A DNA stretch of 64,000 nucleotides from CANKJK01 sp040081715. GTDB taxonomy: Bacteria > Acidobacteriota > Vicinamibacteria > Vicinamibacterales > UBA2999. Position 1 is the stretch's first letter; the number at the start of each line of letters is the position of its first letter. Position numbers and translations under genes: made by a program. This document shows positions 8,404-17,115 of this stretch, in pieces. Under the pieces are notes generated by a model. That model did no database searches. It was given only the letters and a program-made list of their open reading frames with translations, and was not told where the DNA came from. Location of the stretch: assembly GCA_040081715.1 (NCBI GenBank), contig JBEBFY010000007.1:62001-126000 (forward strand), read 5' to 3'.

Positions 8404-8747
8404 GCACGGCGGAGCGCGCCCGGGTGCAGGCGCAGAAGGACGCGCTGGTGCTGGAGAGCCACCTGAATCGCCTCACCGTGCGAGCCAATCTCAGCCAGGT
8501 CTGGCCTGGGACAGTGGTCACGGGCGGAGCGAAGGCCGGGTGGCACCCGCCGGCCCAGTTGCTGCCGGGACTCGTCGCGGTCGCAGGCGCCGCGTTCGCC
8601 GGACACCAGAGGAGCATCGGCACGGTGCTCGCCGGTATCACGACCGCGGCTCGGTGGGCGGTCCCGCTCTACAAGGCCTGGAGGAGTTATCCTTCCGCCC
8701 ATGACAACACGCGTCGTGGTCCTGGGAGCCGGCTTCGGCGGACTTGA
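8397..8747 (+). CDS. Small protein of unknown function, third gene of yqjDE-like unit
   Basis: 116 residues from ATG 8397, overlapping the holin-family stop by seven bases. It begins with a charged helix (MVSTAERARVQAQKDALVLESHL), then a weakly hydrophobic Gly/Ala segment (LLPGLVAVAGAAFAGH) that may enter the membrane. The position matches yqjK in enterobacteria, but I cannot claim sequence similarity. The last 16 codons overlap the start of the flavoprotein gene in another frame, so the true end is supported only by the open frame. Confidence 0.5.
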   Translation: MVSTAERARVQAQKDALVLESHLNRLTVRANLSQVWPGTVVTGGAKAGWHPPAQLLPGLVAVAGAAFAGHQRSIGTVLAGITTAARWAVPLYKAWRSYPSAHDNTRRGPGSRLRRT

Positions 8748-9849
8748 GCTCACCACCATCCTGTCGGACACCTTCGGCGAGGCCATTGACCTGGTTCTCA
8801 TCGACAAGAGCGACGCCTTCGTCTTTGGTTTCTCGAAGCTCGACGTGATGTTCGGCCGGACACTCCCGGAGGCCGTCCGCCATCCCTACCGGAGCATCGC
8901 CAGGCCCGGTGTGCGGCTGGTGCAGGCCACCGTCCTGGCCATTGATCCAGCAGCGAAGCGGACCGTCACCAGCGTCGGCACGTTCGAGGCCGACATCCTC
9001 GTAGTGGCGCTTGGCGCCGATCTGGACCCCGCGGCCACGCCGGGCCTTGTGGAGGGCGGTCACGAGTTCTACACCGTGCCGGGGGCCTTCGCGCTGCGCG
9101 AGGTTCTGCCGCGCTTCGAGCGCGGTGCTGCCGTCATCGGCATCACGGGAAAGACCTTCAAGTGTCCGCCTGCACCCAGCGAAACAGCCCTGCTGCTGCA
9201 CGACTACCTGGTCGAGCGCGGTCGTCGCGCGGCCACGTCGATCACGCTCGTGATGCCATTCGGCACGCCCATCCCTCCCTCACCCGATACATCGGCCGCC
9301 ATTCTGGAGGCTTTCGCCGAACGCGACATCCGGTTCGTCAAGGACACCCTGGTGACGGCGGTGGATGGCCCAGGGAAATCGCTCACCCTCAGCGACGGGT
9401 CGACACTGCCGTGCGACCTGCTGCTCGGCGTGCCGGTGCATCGTGTGCCGCAGGTGGTCGTGGAGTCGGGGCTCTCGAATGGACCCTTTCACTGGGTGCC
9501 GGTCAACAAGCAGACACTCGAGACATCCTTCCCTGGCGTGTACGCCGTGGGCGACGTGAACGGCGTGGGCACGCCGAAGGCCGGCGTCTTCGCGGAAGGA
9601 TCGGCGCGGGTGGCGGCGGAAGGCATCATCGCTGGATTGCGTGGCAGCGCGGCGCCTGCTCCCTACACAGGCCGGGGTTCGTGCTATGTCGAGTTCGGCC
9701 ATGGCCAGGTGGGCCGGGTGGATGTGGATTTCCTCAGCGGGCCGAAGCCGACCGGCACGTTCCAGGCCCCCTCGGAGGCGCTGGTGGCGGAGAAGGGTGT
9801 GTTCGGATCGAGCCGCATCGCCCGGTGGTTCGGAGCGCCCAGTCGGTAA
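8701..9849 (+). CDS. NAD(P)/FAD-dependent oxidoreductase, sulfide:quinone oxidoreductase-like
   Basis: 382 residues. N-terminal dinucleotide fold VVVLGAGFGGLE (about residues 5-16) binds FAD; a second Rossmann-type region (AVIGITGK, about 144) and a C-terminal FAD contact VYAVGDVNGVGTPKAG (about 280) complete the type II NADH dehydrogenase/SQR/flavocytochrome c sulfide dehydrogenase pattern. KCPPAPSE (about 155) includes the Cys-Pro pair seen in SQR/FCSD-like proteins. I see only one obvious redox Cys, so sulfide oxidation is not assured; quinone-linked oxidation of an unknown donor is the safe statement. Overlaps the upstream small gene by 47 bases. Confidence 0.75.
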   Translation: MTTRVVVLGAGFGGLELTTILSDTFGEAIDLVLIDKSDAFVFGFSKLDVMFGRTLPEAVRHPYRSIARPGVRLVQATVLAIDPAAKRTVTSVGTFEADILVVALGADLDPAATPGLVEGGHEFYTVPGAFALREVLPRFERGAAVIGITGKTFKCPPAPSETALLLHDYLVERGRRAATSITLVMPFGTPIPPSPDTSAAILEAFAERDIRFVKDTLVTAVDGPGKSLTLSDGSTLPCDLLLGVPVHRVPQVVVESGLSNGPFHWVPVNKQTLETSFPGVYAVGDVNGVGTPKAGVFAEGSARVAAEGIIAGLRGSAAPAPYTGRGSCYVEFGHGQVGRVDVDFLSGPKPTGTFQAPSEALVAEKGVFGSSRIARWFGAPSR

Positions 9850-9858
9850 GCTGGCGCG

Positions 9859-11391
9859 TCAGTTCGGGGCGGTGGTGATGCTGTACCGGTGCTCGGGCAC
9901 GGGCAGTCCCTGTGCCCGCATGGCCTTCTCGATCTTCGCGGCCAGTTCCGGTTGTACGTGATAGGTGATGCCGAGGCTGGAGCCCCGCGCCAGGTCAAGC
10001 GGCGTGGCCCCGGCCTTGGTCTTCAGGTCCAGGGCGAGTCCCTGTTCGATGAGCCACACCACCAGGTGGTCGGCCCCACGGATGACGGCGCCGTGCATAG
10101 CGCCCGCACCATCCCAGCCCTGCCGGATCGTCACCCGCGCCCCGCCGGCCGGGGCACTGCTCATGGCCGCCGGCACGACAGCGGTGCCCCGGAGATCATT
10201 GCCCATGTCCCGCAGGAGCTTCACAGCCTCGAAGGCCTCGTCCGGTGTACCGGGCGACTCGCCGATGGTGTAGCCGACGCCGGCTGCAGCCAGGAGCGGC
10301 GAGACGCCGGCGGCATTGGCGATGGCGGCGTCTGCGCCGTTGGCGGCCAGGAAGCGCATGAACTCGACATCGCAGTTCTTCGCGGCGATGTAGAGCGAGG
10401 TGGCGCCGACCCAGGTGGTACCCGCGCCGCCCATGGCCATGTGCGTCGGGCTGTAGTTCGGGGTGGCGTACTCGATCCGATCGTTGATCCGTGCACCGTG
10501 GGCCAACAGCGCCCTGGCAAAGTCCAGGCTTCCGTGCGAGGCCCGGTCCTTGCGTGGCAGCCACGCCGAAAGGCCGCGATTCTCCGCGCGCCGCATGAAG
10601 GCCAGCATGTGCAGGGGACGACCCCGCGGGTCCAGGCCGTTGGCGTCGGCGCCCCGGTCCAGCAGACGCGTGGCTAGCTCCCAGTGCGCGTTGATGATCG
10701 CCAGCCCGAGCATGGTGGTGGCGTCCGGGGCCGTGGTCTGCACGGTTGCGCCCCGATCGAGCAGCGCCAGCGTGGTGTCGATGCGACCGGCCCGGATCGC
10801 GAACATCAGAGGCGTGATCCCCGACATCGAACGGGCGTCCACCTGCGCTCCGGCCTCGATGAGGACCCTGACGGCGTTCGTGTGGCCTTCCACCGCCGCC
10901 CACATCAGCGCCGTCTGGCTGCGGAGCGCATCCTTCGCGTTCGGGTTCGCGCCGCGGGTGAGGAGCTGCTGCAGCACCGGCACGTATCCGCCCTTGGCCG
11001 CGATCATCAGCACCGTTTCGCCGCTGTCGGCGCGGACGGTCTCGACGGTGGCGCCGTGCCGGAGTAGTGATTCGACGACGGCGGCATGCCCGTCTGTGGC
11101 CGCCAGCCAGACGGGTGCCACCCCGTACCGGTTCGTCGCGTTGACCCGCGCGCCGGCGCTGATGAGCGCCTCGACGGTGGCGGTGTCTCCGTAGTGCGCG
11201 GCCCAGTGGAGGGGAGTGGTGCCATCCGCCTCCATTCCGTTCACGTCTCCACCGCGATTGAGCAAGGCGCGAGTCGCCGCGGCATCGCGACTCCGGACGG
11301 CCTCCACCAGCGACTGGGCAGGGCCGGACATGGCGCTGGCCGGGATCAGGCTGACGAGGAGCGCGAGGGTGACCTGTTTCACGAGGCACAT
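9859..11391 (-). CDS. Secreted ankyrin-repeat protein A
   Basis: 510 residues from ATG 11391, chosen because MCLVKQVTLALLVSLIPASAMSG is a signal peptide. Nine or more ankyrin repeats follow; clear units include DGTTPLHWAAHYGDTATVEALISAGARVN, SGETVLMIAAKGGYVPVLQQLLTRGANPN and SQTALMWAAVEGHTNAVRVLIEAGAQVD (the TPLHWAA/TALMWAA helices are diagnostic). The C-terminal part ends in PEHRYSI. These periplasmic ankyrin proteins are common in Acidobacteriota and have no defined partner. This copy lacks a neighbouring DUF1592 gene, unlike the two later ones, and diverges from the haem-motif beta-propeller gene at 11573. Confidence 0.85.
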   Translation of the reverse strand: MCLVKQVTLALLVSLIPASAMSGPAQSLVEAVRSRDAAATRALLNRGGDVNGMEADGTTPLHWAAHYGDTATVEALISAGARVNATNRYGVAPVWLAATDGHAAVVESLLRHGATVETVRADSGETVLMIAAKGGYVPVLQQLLTRGANPNAKDALRSQTALMWAAVEGHTNAVRVLIEAGAQVDARSMSGITPLMFAIRAGRIDTTLALLDRGATVQTTAPDATTMLGLAIINAHWELATRLLDRGADANGLDPRGRPLHMLAFMRRAENRGLSAWLPRKDRASHGSLDFARALLAHGARINDRIEYATPNYSPTHMAMGGAGTTWVGATSLYIAAKNCDVEFMRFLAANGADAAIANAAGVSPLLAAAGVGYTIGESPGTPDEAFEAVKLLRDMGNDLRGTAVVPAAMSSAPAGGARVTIRQGWDGAGAMHGAVIRGADHLVVWLIEQGLALDLKTKAGATPLDLARGSSLGITYHVQPELAAKIEKAMRAQGLPVPEHRYSITTAPN

Positions 11392-11572
11392 TCTAGGTCC
11401 CGTCAGGGCCGAGCGACCCTGCGAATCCACCACGGACGCTGCAACTTGCGACGTGGCGAGGACACTCTACCTGGCGCCCTCTGGAAATTGACACGACCGC
11501 GCACCCGCGTTCAGCTTTCCGGTAAAGTATGTGGGCTTGGGCCGGTGCGTTGCGCCCATGGGGAGGATGTTG

Positions 11573-13294
11573 ATGAGAATGAAGGGATTTGTGGCGGCGG
11601 GACTGACCGTCGTTGCGCTGGTCGGGATCCGGTTCGCACCGGTGTCGCTGCAGGCGCAGGGCGGGACGGCCATCTCGGGTGTGGTGAGTTCGAAGGAAGA
11701 GGGCAAGATGGAGGGCGTCGTCGTGACGGCCCGCAAGGACGGGGGCAACTCCCAGGTGTCGGTCGTGACCGACAAGGGAGGGAAGTACGCCTTCCCGCGC
11801 ACGCACCTCGAACCCGGCTCCTACAAGCTGTCGACGCGGGCCGTTGGCTTTGACCTGACCGACCCCGGTGCCGTGACCGTCGCCGCGGGCAAGACGGCGA
11901 AGGCGGACCTGAAGCTCGGCAAGACGCAGAATCTGGGCCGGCAGCTCTCCAACGTCGAGTGGTTGATGAATGTGACCAACCGGACGCCGGAGCAGAAGGA
12001 TCGGATGGTGCACCAGCTGCTCGCCTGCAACTACTGCCACACCTACCGGCGGATCTTCCCGACGAAGTACACCGCCGAGCAGTGGGCGCCCGTCATCCAC
12101 CGGATGGCGAAGTACTACGCCGACGGCACGGCCGTGTCCGACGACAACAAGCGCGGCCGTCCGGCGCGCATTCAGGAGCCGGGCCGCGTGAAGATGCTCG
12201 AGGAATCCCCGAACTGGGGCGCTTCGCCGGGCATGCCGCGCACTGAAGTGGCGGACTTCTGGTCCGCCGTGAATCTGAGCGGCGGCCGGACGGCGTATCC
12301 CTTCGAGCTCAAGAAGACCCTGCCGCGTCCGAAGGGGGCGGCCACGAAGGTGATCATCACCGAGTGGGATATCCCGACCGCCGGGACGGCCACCCACGAC
12401 AGCGCCCTTGGCCCGGACGGCCGTCTCTGGTTCACCGACGAGAGCGCGATGTATCTCGGGATGTTCGACACCAAGACCAGGACCTTCAAGGAGTTTGGCC
12501 CGCCGACGATTCCCGACGTGCCGAAGGGCATCATCCCCGGCACGCGCGATGTCGTGGTGGGCGACGACGGCATGATCTGGATGCCGACCCGCACGGCGAA
12601 GAGCGGGTCGCAGCTTCTGCGCTTCGATCCGAAGACCGAGAAGTACGACTGGGTCGAGGGCGTGCAGGCGCAGTTCATCTCGAAGGGACCCGACGGCAAG
12701 ATCTGGGCGGGCTTCACCCGCGTAGACCCGAAGACGCTCAAGTCCGAAGGGTCGTTCAGCCCGTATTCCGCGGCTGGCGTGGTGCCGAAGGGTGCGGCCG
12801 GCTACGCCGGGAACACCGAGATCGACTCCAAGGGCAATCCCTGGATGTTGACGCAGGCCGGCCCGGGTGGAGTGATGGGCTACGACGTGGCCAACAAGAA
12901 GGCCATCTGGTGGCCGGTCGAGAACGCCATGGGCCGCCGCGGCGCGATCGACCACGAGGACAAACTCTGGTATGGCGAGTACCGTGGCGACTCGGTCGTG
13001 AGGGTCGATACGAAGACCGGCGAGTTCAGGCGCTGGAGGCTGGACGCCTATTCGGGACCGTACACGTCGTCGCACCCAGATAAGAAGGGCCGCGTCTACG
13101 CACCGAGCAACATGGCGGAGCGGCTCTACCGGGTCGATCAGAACACGAACGACATCATCGCCTACCAGTGGCCGACCGAGTTCGACACGAAGAAGATCAA
13201 CTACCAGCCGGGCACGGAGCACACCGACAAGCCGGTCCTCTGGTTCACCAACATGCGGACGGCCCGCGTGTCGCGCGTGGAAGTGCTCGAGTAG
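11573..13294 (+). CDS. Secreted carboxypeptidase-regulatory/haem-motif/Vgb-like beta-propeller protein
   Basis: 573 residues from ATG 11573 (GGGAGG at 11561-11566, six-base gap; ATG 11567 is too close). Order of parts: signal peptide (FVAAGLTVVALVG...LQAQG), a carboxypeptidase-regulatory beta-sandwich (ISGVVSSKEEGKMEGVVVTARK to about residue 120), one CxxCH haem site CNYCH (about 151), then from about residue 260 a beta-propeller resembling virginiamycin B lyase/SMP-30 (WFTDESAMYLGMFD, IWMPTRT, LWFTNMRTARVSRVEVLE). Likely a periplasmic electron-transfer or sugar/lactone-binding protein; it is not a proven lyase. The next gene encodes a dihaem cytochrome, suggesting a joint redox role. The stop lies in a TCGAGTAG triple repeat (13287-13310). 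Confidence 0.75.
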   Translation: MRMKGFVAAGLTVVALVGIRFAPVSLQAQGGTAISGVVSSKEEGKMEGVVVTARKDGGNSQVSVVTDKGGKYAFPRTHLEPGSYKLSTRAVGFDLTDPGAVTVAAGKTAKADLKLGKTQNLGRQLSNVEWLMNVTNRTPEQKDRMVHQLLACNYCHTYRRIFPTKYTAEQWAPVIHRMAKYYADGTAVSDDNKRGRPARIQEPGRVKMLEESPNWGASPGMPRTEVADFWSAVNLSGGRTAYPFELKKTLPRPKGAATKVIITEWDIPTAGTATHDSALGPDGRLWFTDESAMYLGMFDTKTRTFKEFGPPTIPDVPKGIIPGTRDVVVGDDGMIWMPTRTAKSGSQLLRFDPKTEKYDWVEGVQAQFISKGPDGKIWAGFTRVDPKTLKSEGSFSPYSAAGVVPKGAAGYAGNTEIDSKGNPWMLTQAGPGGVMGYDVANKKAIWWPVENAMGRRGAIDHEDKLWYGEYRGDSVVRVDTKTGEFRRWRLDAYSGPYTSSHPDKKGRVYAPSNMAERLYRVDQNTNDIIAYQWPTEFDTKKINYQPGTEHTDKPVLWFTNMRTARVSRVEVLE

Positions 13295-13345
13295 TCGAGT
13301 AGTCGAGTCGTCCGGCCGTCTCGTGCGGGGCGGCGTACATCCTGC

Positions 13346-13386
13346 GGCGGGATTGGACCAGGGTCCGGTCCCGCCGTTTGTCGTTT
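13346..13386 (+). terminator. Terminator/attenuator between beta-propeller and cytochrome genes
   Basis: Arms GGCGGGA (13346-13352) and TCCCGCC (13369-13375) with an inner GGACC/GGTCC pairing are followed by GTTTGTCGTTT. It sits just ahead of the cytochrome start at 13398, so it may attenuate read-through. Confidence 0.6.
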
Positions 13387-13397
13387 CAGGAGCGTTC

Positions 13398-14597
13398 ATG
13401 AAAACCCTGTTCGGCGCACTGATCTTCGGCCTGACCTGCTTCATCCTCGGCATGGTCGTCATGAGCAACGTCGACCGTGCCCGTGGGCTGAAGCCATCCG
13501 GCACGGTGACCCAGGTGGCGCAGCCGGGCGGCGTAGACCTGATTGCACCCCAGGGCCCCGTGACCGTGGACTTCACGAACCAGCCGCTCTGGGCATATGG
13601 CTTCGAGCGCCGGCCGGAACCCGGTGAGAAGGCCCAGCCCCAGGCGGCCCCCAACCGGCGGCTGCGGCCTAGCGAGCCCGAGGAGGCGCAGACCCGGCCG
13701 CGCAGGCTCGAGGGCAGCACCGCCACGTACTCGCTCCTCGACGTGCGGGACGGCCAGAACGTGATCGACTGGCACCCGCAGGACCATCCGCCGATGCCAG
13801 ACATCATCAAGCACGGTCCCAGGGCGCTGGGCGACAAGACGCGCGGCTGTGGGTCCTGCCATCTGCCCAATGGCCACGGGCGTCCCGAGAATGCCGCGCC
13901 CGCCGCCTTGCCGAAGGAGTACTTCATTCGCCAGATCCGAGACTTTCGCGCCGGCCGACGCTACACCGCCGACCCACGCAAGCCCAACACCAACACGATG
14001 ATTGACCTTGCGAGGGCGATGTCCGAGGAGGAGATCCAGCAGGCGGCGGACTACTTTGGCGCGATTCCCTGGTCGAAACGCGTGCGGGTGGTGGAAAGCG
14101 CGCTGGTGCCGAAGACGCGGATTGCGGGGAATCTGTTCCTGGCGACTGACGAGGCCCTGTCCGAACCCATCGGCGGCCGGATTATCGAGGTGCCCGAGGA
14201 CGAGGAGCGCACCGAGCAGTTCCGCGACCCGCGGGTCGGCTTCGTGGCGTACGTGCCGCCGGGGAGTCTGGAACGCGGCCGGGCGCTGGTGGATCTGGGT
14301 GGGATGACCGTCGTGAACAACCAGATCGTGCAGGGCAAGACCACGGCCTGCACGGCATGTCACGGGCTGGACCTGATGGGCGTGGCCGACGTGCCGCCGA
14401 TCGCCGGCCGGTCGCCGAGTTACATCGCGCGGCAGCTGTTCGACATCCAGCAGGGCACACGAAACGGACCGAACGTGCAGTTGATGAAGCTGGTGGTCGC
14501 CCGGCTCACCCCGGAAGACATGGTGGACGTCTCGGCGTACGTGGCGTCACGCTTTCCAACCGTGCGCCCGGCTGGACCGCTGGTCAGCCTGCGCTAG
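13398..14597 (+). CDS. Dihaem c-type cytochrome, membrane-anchored
   Basis: 399 residues from ATG 13398. An N-terminal signal/anchor helix (TLFGALIFGLTCFILGMVVM) precedes two CxxCH sites: CGSCHLPNGHGRPEN (about residue 153) and CTACHGLDLMG (about 317). Met ligands are plausible in the class I-like domains (MSEEEIQQAADYFGAIPWS; LTPEDMVDVSAYVASR). A periplasmic electron carrier; the partner is likely the preceding haem-motif beta-propeller protein. The Arg/Glu-rich stretch between residues 65 and 115 looks disordered. Confidence 0.85.
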   Translation: MKTLFGALIFGLTCFILGMVVMSNVDRARGLKPSGTVTQVAQPGGVDLIAPQGPVTVDFTNQPLWAYGFERRPEPGEKAQPQAAPNRRLRPSEPEEAQTRPRRLEGSTATYSLLDVRDGQNVIDWHPQDHPPMPDIIKHGPRALGDKTRGCGSCHLPNGHGRPENAAPAALPKEYFIRQIRDFRAGRRYTADPRKPNTNTMIDLARAMSEEEIQQAADYFGAIPWSKRVRVVESALVPKTRIAGNLFLATDEALSEPIGGRIIEVPEDEERTEQFRDPRVGFVAYVPPGSLERGRALVDLGGMTVVNNQIVQGKTTACTACHGLDLMGVADVPPIAGRSPSYIARQLFDIQQGTRNGPNVQLMKLVVARLTPEDMVDVSAYVASRFPTVRPAGPLVSLR

Positions 14598-14652
14598 GCC
14601 GCTGGGCGGCGGGGGGCGGCGACGGCGCCTCCGCCCGCCCGTCGTCGTGCCG

Positions 14653-15687
14653 TCATGCCTCCCCGGTGCGGCCGGGGGACAGCGCCTCCAGGCGCGCCTT
14701 CAGCGCCCGCAGTTCCTTCCGCATCTCCGGCAGCTTCTGGACGAGTGCCGCGGCCTTCCGCCAGCCGGCGGCGTCCTGGGCCGGCAGGCCCGCGACCACC
14801 GCGTGCGCCGGTACATCGTTCGTGATGCCGGTCTGTCCCAGTGCGACGACGCCTTCATGCACGGTCAGGTGGCCGCCAACGCCGACCTGTCCGGCCAGAA
14901 GCACGTTCTTCTCGAGGATGGTGCTGCCGGCCAGTCCCGTCTGCGCGCAGATGATGTTGTCCTCGCCCACGACGCAGGCATGGCCCACCTGCACGAGGCT
15001 GTCGATCTTGGTGCCACGCTTCACGCGGGTTTCGCCCATCGTGGCGCGGTCCACCGAGGACAGGGTCTGCACCTCGACGTCGTCCTCGATCACCGTGATG
15101 CCGGACTGCACGATCTTCTCGTGGGCGCCGTCGGCCCGTTTGGCAAAGCCGAACCCGTCGCCGCCGATGACCACGCCGTTCTGCAGGGTCACGCGGTGGC
15201 CGATCCGGCAGAACTCCCGGACCGACGCATGCGCGTGGGCCGTGAAGTCGTCCCCGATCGTGACGCCCTCGTACAGCACCACGTGCGGGTGGATGACAAC
15301 GTGCCGGCCGATGGTGACCCGCGGGCCGACGACCGCGAAGGGCCCGATTGAGGCGCCCTCGCCGATGATGGCGGACGGGTCCACTGACGCCAGGGCGTGA
15401 ATCCCCGCAGCGGGCCTTGGGGCCTGGTAGAACATCGCCAGCGCGCGCGAGAAGTCCAGGTAGGGGTTCGCCGAAATGACTGTGGCCATGGGCGCGCCCT
15501 CGACGGGCTTGCTGGCGAACACAGCGGCTGCCTTCGACGTCTTTACGCGGCTGGCGTACTTCGGGTTGGCCAGGAAGGTCAGGTGCGTCGGGCCTGCGGT
15601 GTCGAGCGTGGCCACCCCGGTGATGGTGATGTCCTCCCGCCCCTGGACCGTGCAGCCCAGGGCAGTGGCGATCTCGCCGAGCGTCAT
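14653..15687 (-). CDS. lpxD: UDP-3-O-(3-hydroxyacyl)glucosamine N-acyltransferase
   Basis: 344 residues, the usual length for LpxD, which adds the second 3-hydroxyacyl chain to UDP-3-O-acyl-glucosamine in lipid A synthesis. The N-terminal uridine-binding domain (MTLGEIATALGCTVQG, LTFLANPKYASRV) is followed by many left-handed beta-helix hexapeptides (IGEGASIGPFAVVGPRVTIGRHVVIH). The motif GGDGFGFA and catalytic-His segment VQVGHACVVGEDNIICAQ are present. It stands apart from lpxA/fabZ/lpxC genes, which are not in this window. Marks the organism as diderm with lipid A. Confidence 0.92.
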   Translation of the reverse strand: MTLGEIATALGCTVQGREDITITGVATLDTAGPTHLTFLANPKYASRVKTSKAAAVFASKPVEGAPMATVISANPYLDFSRALAMFYQAPRPAAGIHALASVDPSAIIGEGASIGPFAVVGPRVTIGRHVVIHPHVVLYEGVTIGDDFTAHAHASVREFCRIGHRVTLQNGVVIGGDGFGFAKRADGAHEKIVQSGITVIEDDVEVQTLSSVDRATMGETRVKRGTKIDSLVQVGHACVVGEDNIICAQTGLAGSTILEKNVLLAGQVGVGGHLTVHEGVVALGQTGITNDVPAHAVVAGLPAQDAAGWRKAAALVQKLPEMRKELRALKARLEALSPGRTGEA

Positions 15688-15737
15688 GCAGAGATTGTAG
15701 AACCGAACGGGCCGGGGCCTCCTGCTATGATGCCGAC

Positions 15738-16157
15738 ATGCCTTATCCAGAGATGTTTGTGGCCCCGATGCGCGCGGATCTGACGCGCCACGGTGTCGAG
15801 GAACTGCGAACCGCTTCCGAGGTGGACGCCGCCGTGCGCGACACCAAAGGGACGTTGATGATTGTGGTCAACTCGGTGTGCGGATGCGCGGCGGGGAAGG
15901 CCAGGCCCGGCGTGGCGCTGGCGCTCCAGCACGGCGTGAAGCCGACGCGGGCGGCCACCGTGTTCGCGGGTGCCGATGTCGAGGCCACGGACAAGGCCCG
16001 AAGCTACTTCACCGGCATGCGTCCGTCCTCGCCCTCGGTGGGCCTCATGAAGGATGGGCAGCTCGTGTTCATGCTCGAACGACCACAGATCGAAAACCGT
16101 TCCGCCCAGGAAATTGCCTCGGTGTTGACGGCGGCCTTCGACAAGTACTGCCAGTAG
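15738..16157 (+). CDS. Bacilliredoxin (BrxA/BrxB, YphP/YqiW family)
   Basis: 139 residues, normal family length. It starts MPYPEMFVAPMRADLT, as in Bacillus BrxA/B, and carries the redox motif CGC in NSVCGCAAGKARPG (about residues 52-54). In Firmicutes these proteins remove bacillithiol from mixed disulfides; whether this organism makes bacillithiol cannot be judged here. Homologues are frequent in Acidobacteriota. Divergent from lpxD with a 50-base gap. Confidence 0.9.
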   Translation: MPYPEMFVAPMRADLTRHGVEELRTASEVDAAVRDTKGTLMIVVNSVCGCAAGKARPGVALALQHGVKPTRAATVFAGADVEATDKARSYFTGMRPSSPSVGLMKDGQLVFMLERPQIENRSAQEIASVLTAAFDKYCQ

Positions 16158-16179
16158 CCAATCGAGAAAGCCGCCGCGA

Positions 16180-17115
16180 GTGATGACCCGCACGCGTGTG
16201 GCGCTGATGCTGGCAGGAGGGCTTGCGGCTGCCACGGCGGCCGCTCCCCACGCGCAGGCCCCGCCGCGACCGACCGCACCGGAGCTGCTGGCGAGAGCGG
16301 CCGCGTACGTGGGCCGCTTCTACGATGCGTTCACGTCGGTTGTGGCCGAGGAGCGGTACCTGCAGCAAGCCTCGGGCCGGACGGCGGTGTCCGGCAGCGG
16401 GCGCAGCGCAGCCGCGAGCACGGTCGGGGCCCAGCGGCGCGAGCTGGTCTCGGACTTCCTGCTCATCAAGCTGCCAGACGTGGAGCGCTGGGCCCCGCTG
16501 CGGGACGTCTTCGAGGTGGACGGCAAGCCTGTGCGTGAGCGCGAGGAACGGCTGCTGAAGCTGCTGACGAGCCCCTCCGACTCCAGTATCGCCCTGGCGT
16601 TGTCCATCGTGCAGGAGAGCGCCCGCTTCAACATCGGCGAGGTGGAGCGGACCATCAACATGCCGCTGCTCGCGATCGGGTTCCTGGACGGCCGGCAGCA
16701 GGGCCGCTTCGAGTTCAAGGTCGAGAAGGAAGACCCCGCCGTGCGCCCGGGTGCCTGGATGGTGACCTACAGGGAGAAGGAGAAACCGACCGTCGTGACC
16801 ACTCCTGACGGGCGGAGCCTCTTTGCCAGCGGCACGGTCTGGCTCCTGCCCACCGGTGAAGTGGTCCGGACGGAGATCGGATTCCTGGACGCGGGCCTGA
16901 GCGCGCGTATCACTACGACCTTCTCCCTCGACGAGCGGTTCGGCGTGGAAGTGCCGCGCCAGATGGACGAGCTCTACACGATGCGCCGGTCCGAGGTGCG
17001 CGGCCGCGCCACCTACGGGCGCTTCCGGAAGTTCGGGGTGACGTCGAGCGAGGTGATCCCCCTGCCAGAGGTCCCGGATGTTCTTGAGGTCCCAGGGGTC
17101 CCCGAGGCGCAATAG
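16180..17115 (+). CDS. Uncharacterised secreted protein
   Basis: 311 residues with a signal peptide (RVALMLAGGLAAATAAAPHAQA) then an N-terminal helix RAAAYVGRFYDAFTSVVAEERYLQQ that recurs, as far as I recall, in many hypothetical Acidobacteriota proteins. The second half is rich in beta strands (GTVWLLPTGEVVRTEIGF, ITTTFSLDERFGVEVPRQMDELY), which resembles a lipocalin/LolA-like or outer-membrane lipoprotein-sorting sheet, but I cannot assign a family. Its 3' end overlaps the possible ATG of the M64 peptidase gene by 38 bases, so the two are probably co-translated. Confidence 0.75.
   Translation: MMTRTRVALMLAGGLAAATAAAPHAQAPPRPTAPELLARAAAYVGRFYDAFTSVVAEERYLQQASGRTAVSGSGRSAAASTVGAQRRELVSDFLLIKLPDVERWAPLRDVFEVDGKPVREREERLLKLLTSPSDSSIALALSIVQESARFNIGEVERTINMPLLAIGFLDGRQQGRFEFKVEKEDPAVRPGAWMVTYREKEKPTVVTTPDGRSLFASGTVWLLPTGEVVRTEIGFLDAGLSARITTTFSLDERFGVEVPRQMDELYTMRRSEVRGRATYGRFRKFGVTSSEVIPLPEVPDVLEVPGVPEAQ

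Noticed and set aside
11488..11528. Sigma-70 promoter TTGACA ... TAAAGT before the beta-propeller gene
   Set aside because: The boxes are 29 bases apart, far from the 16-18 needed.
11393..13927. 844-codon minus-strand frame across the beta-propeller and cytochrome genes
   Set aside because: It spans two well-supported genes and a terminator, and has no recognisable domain.
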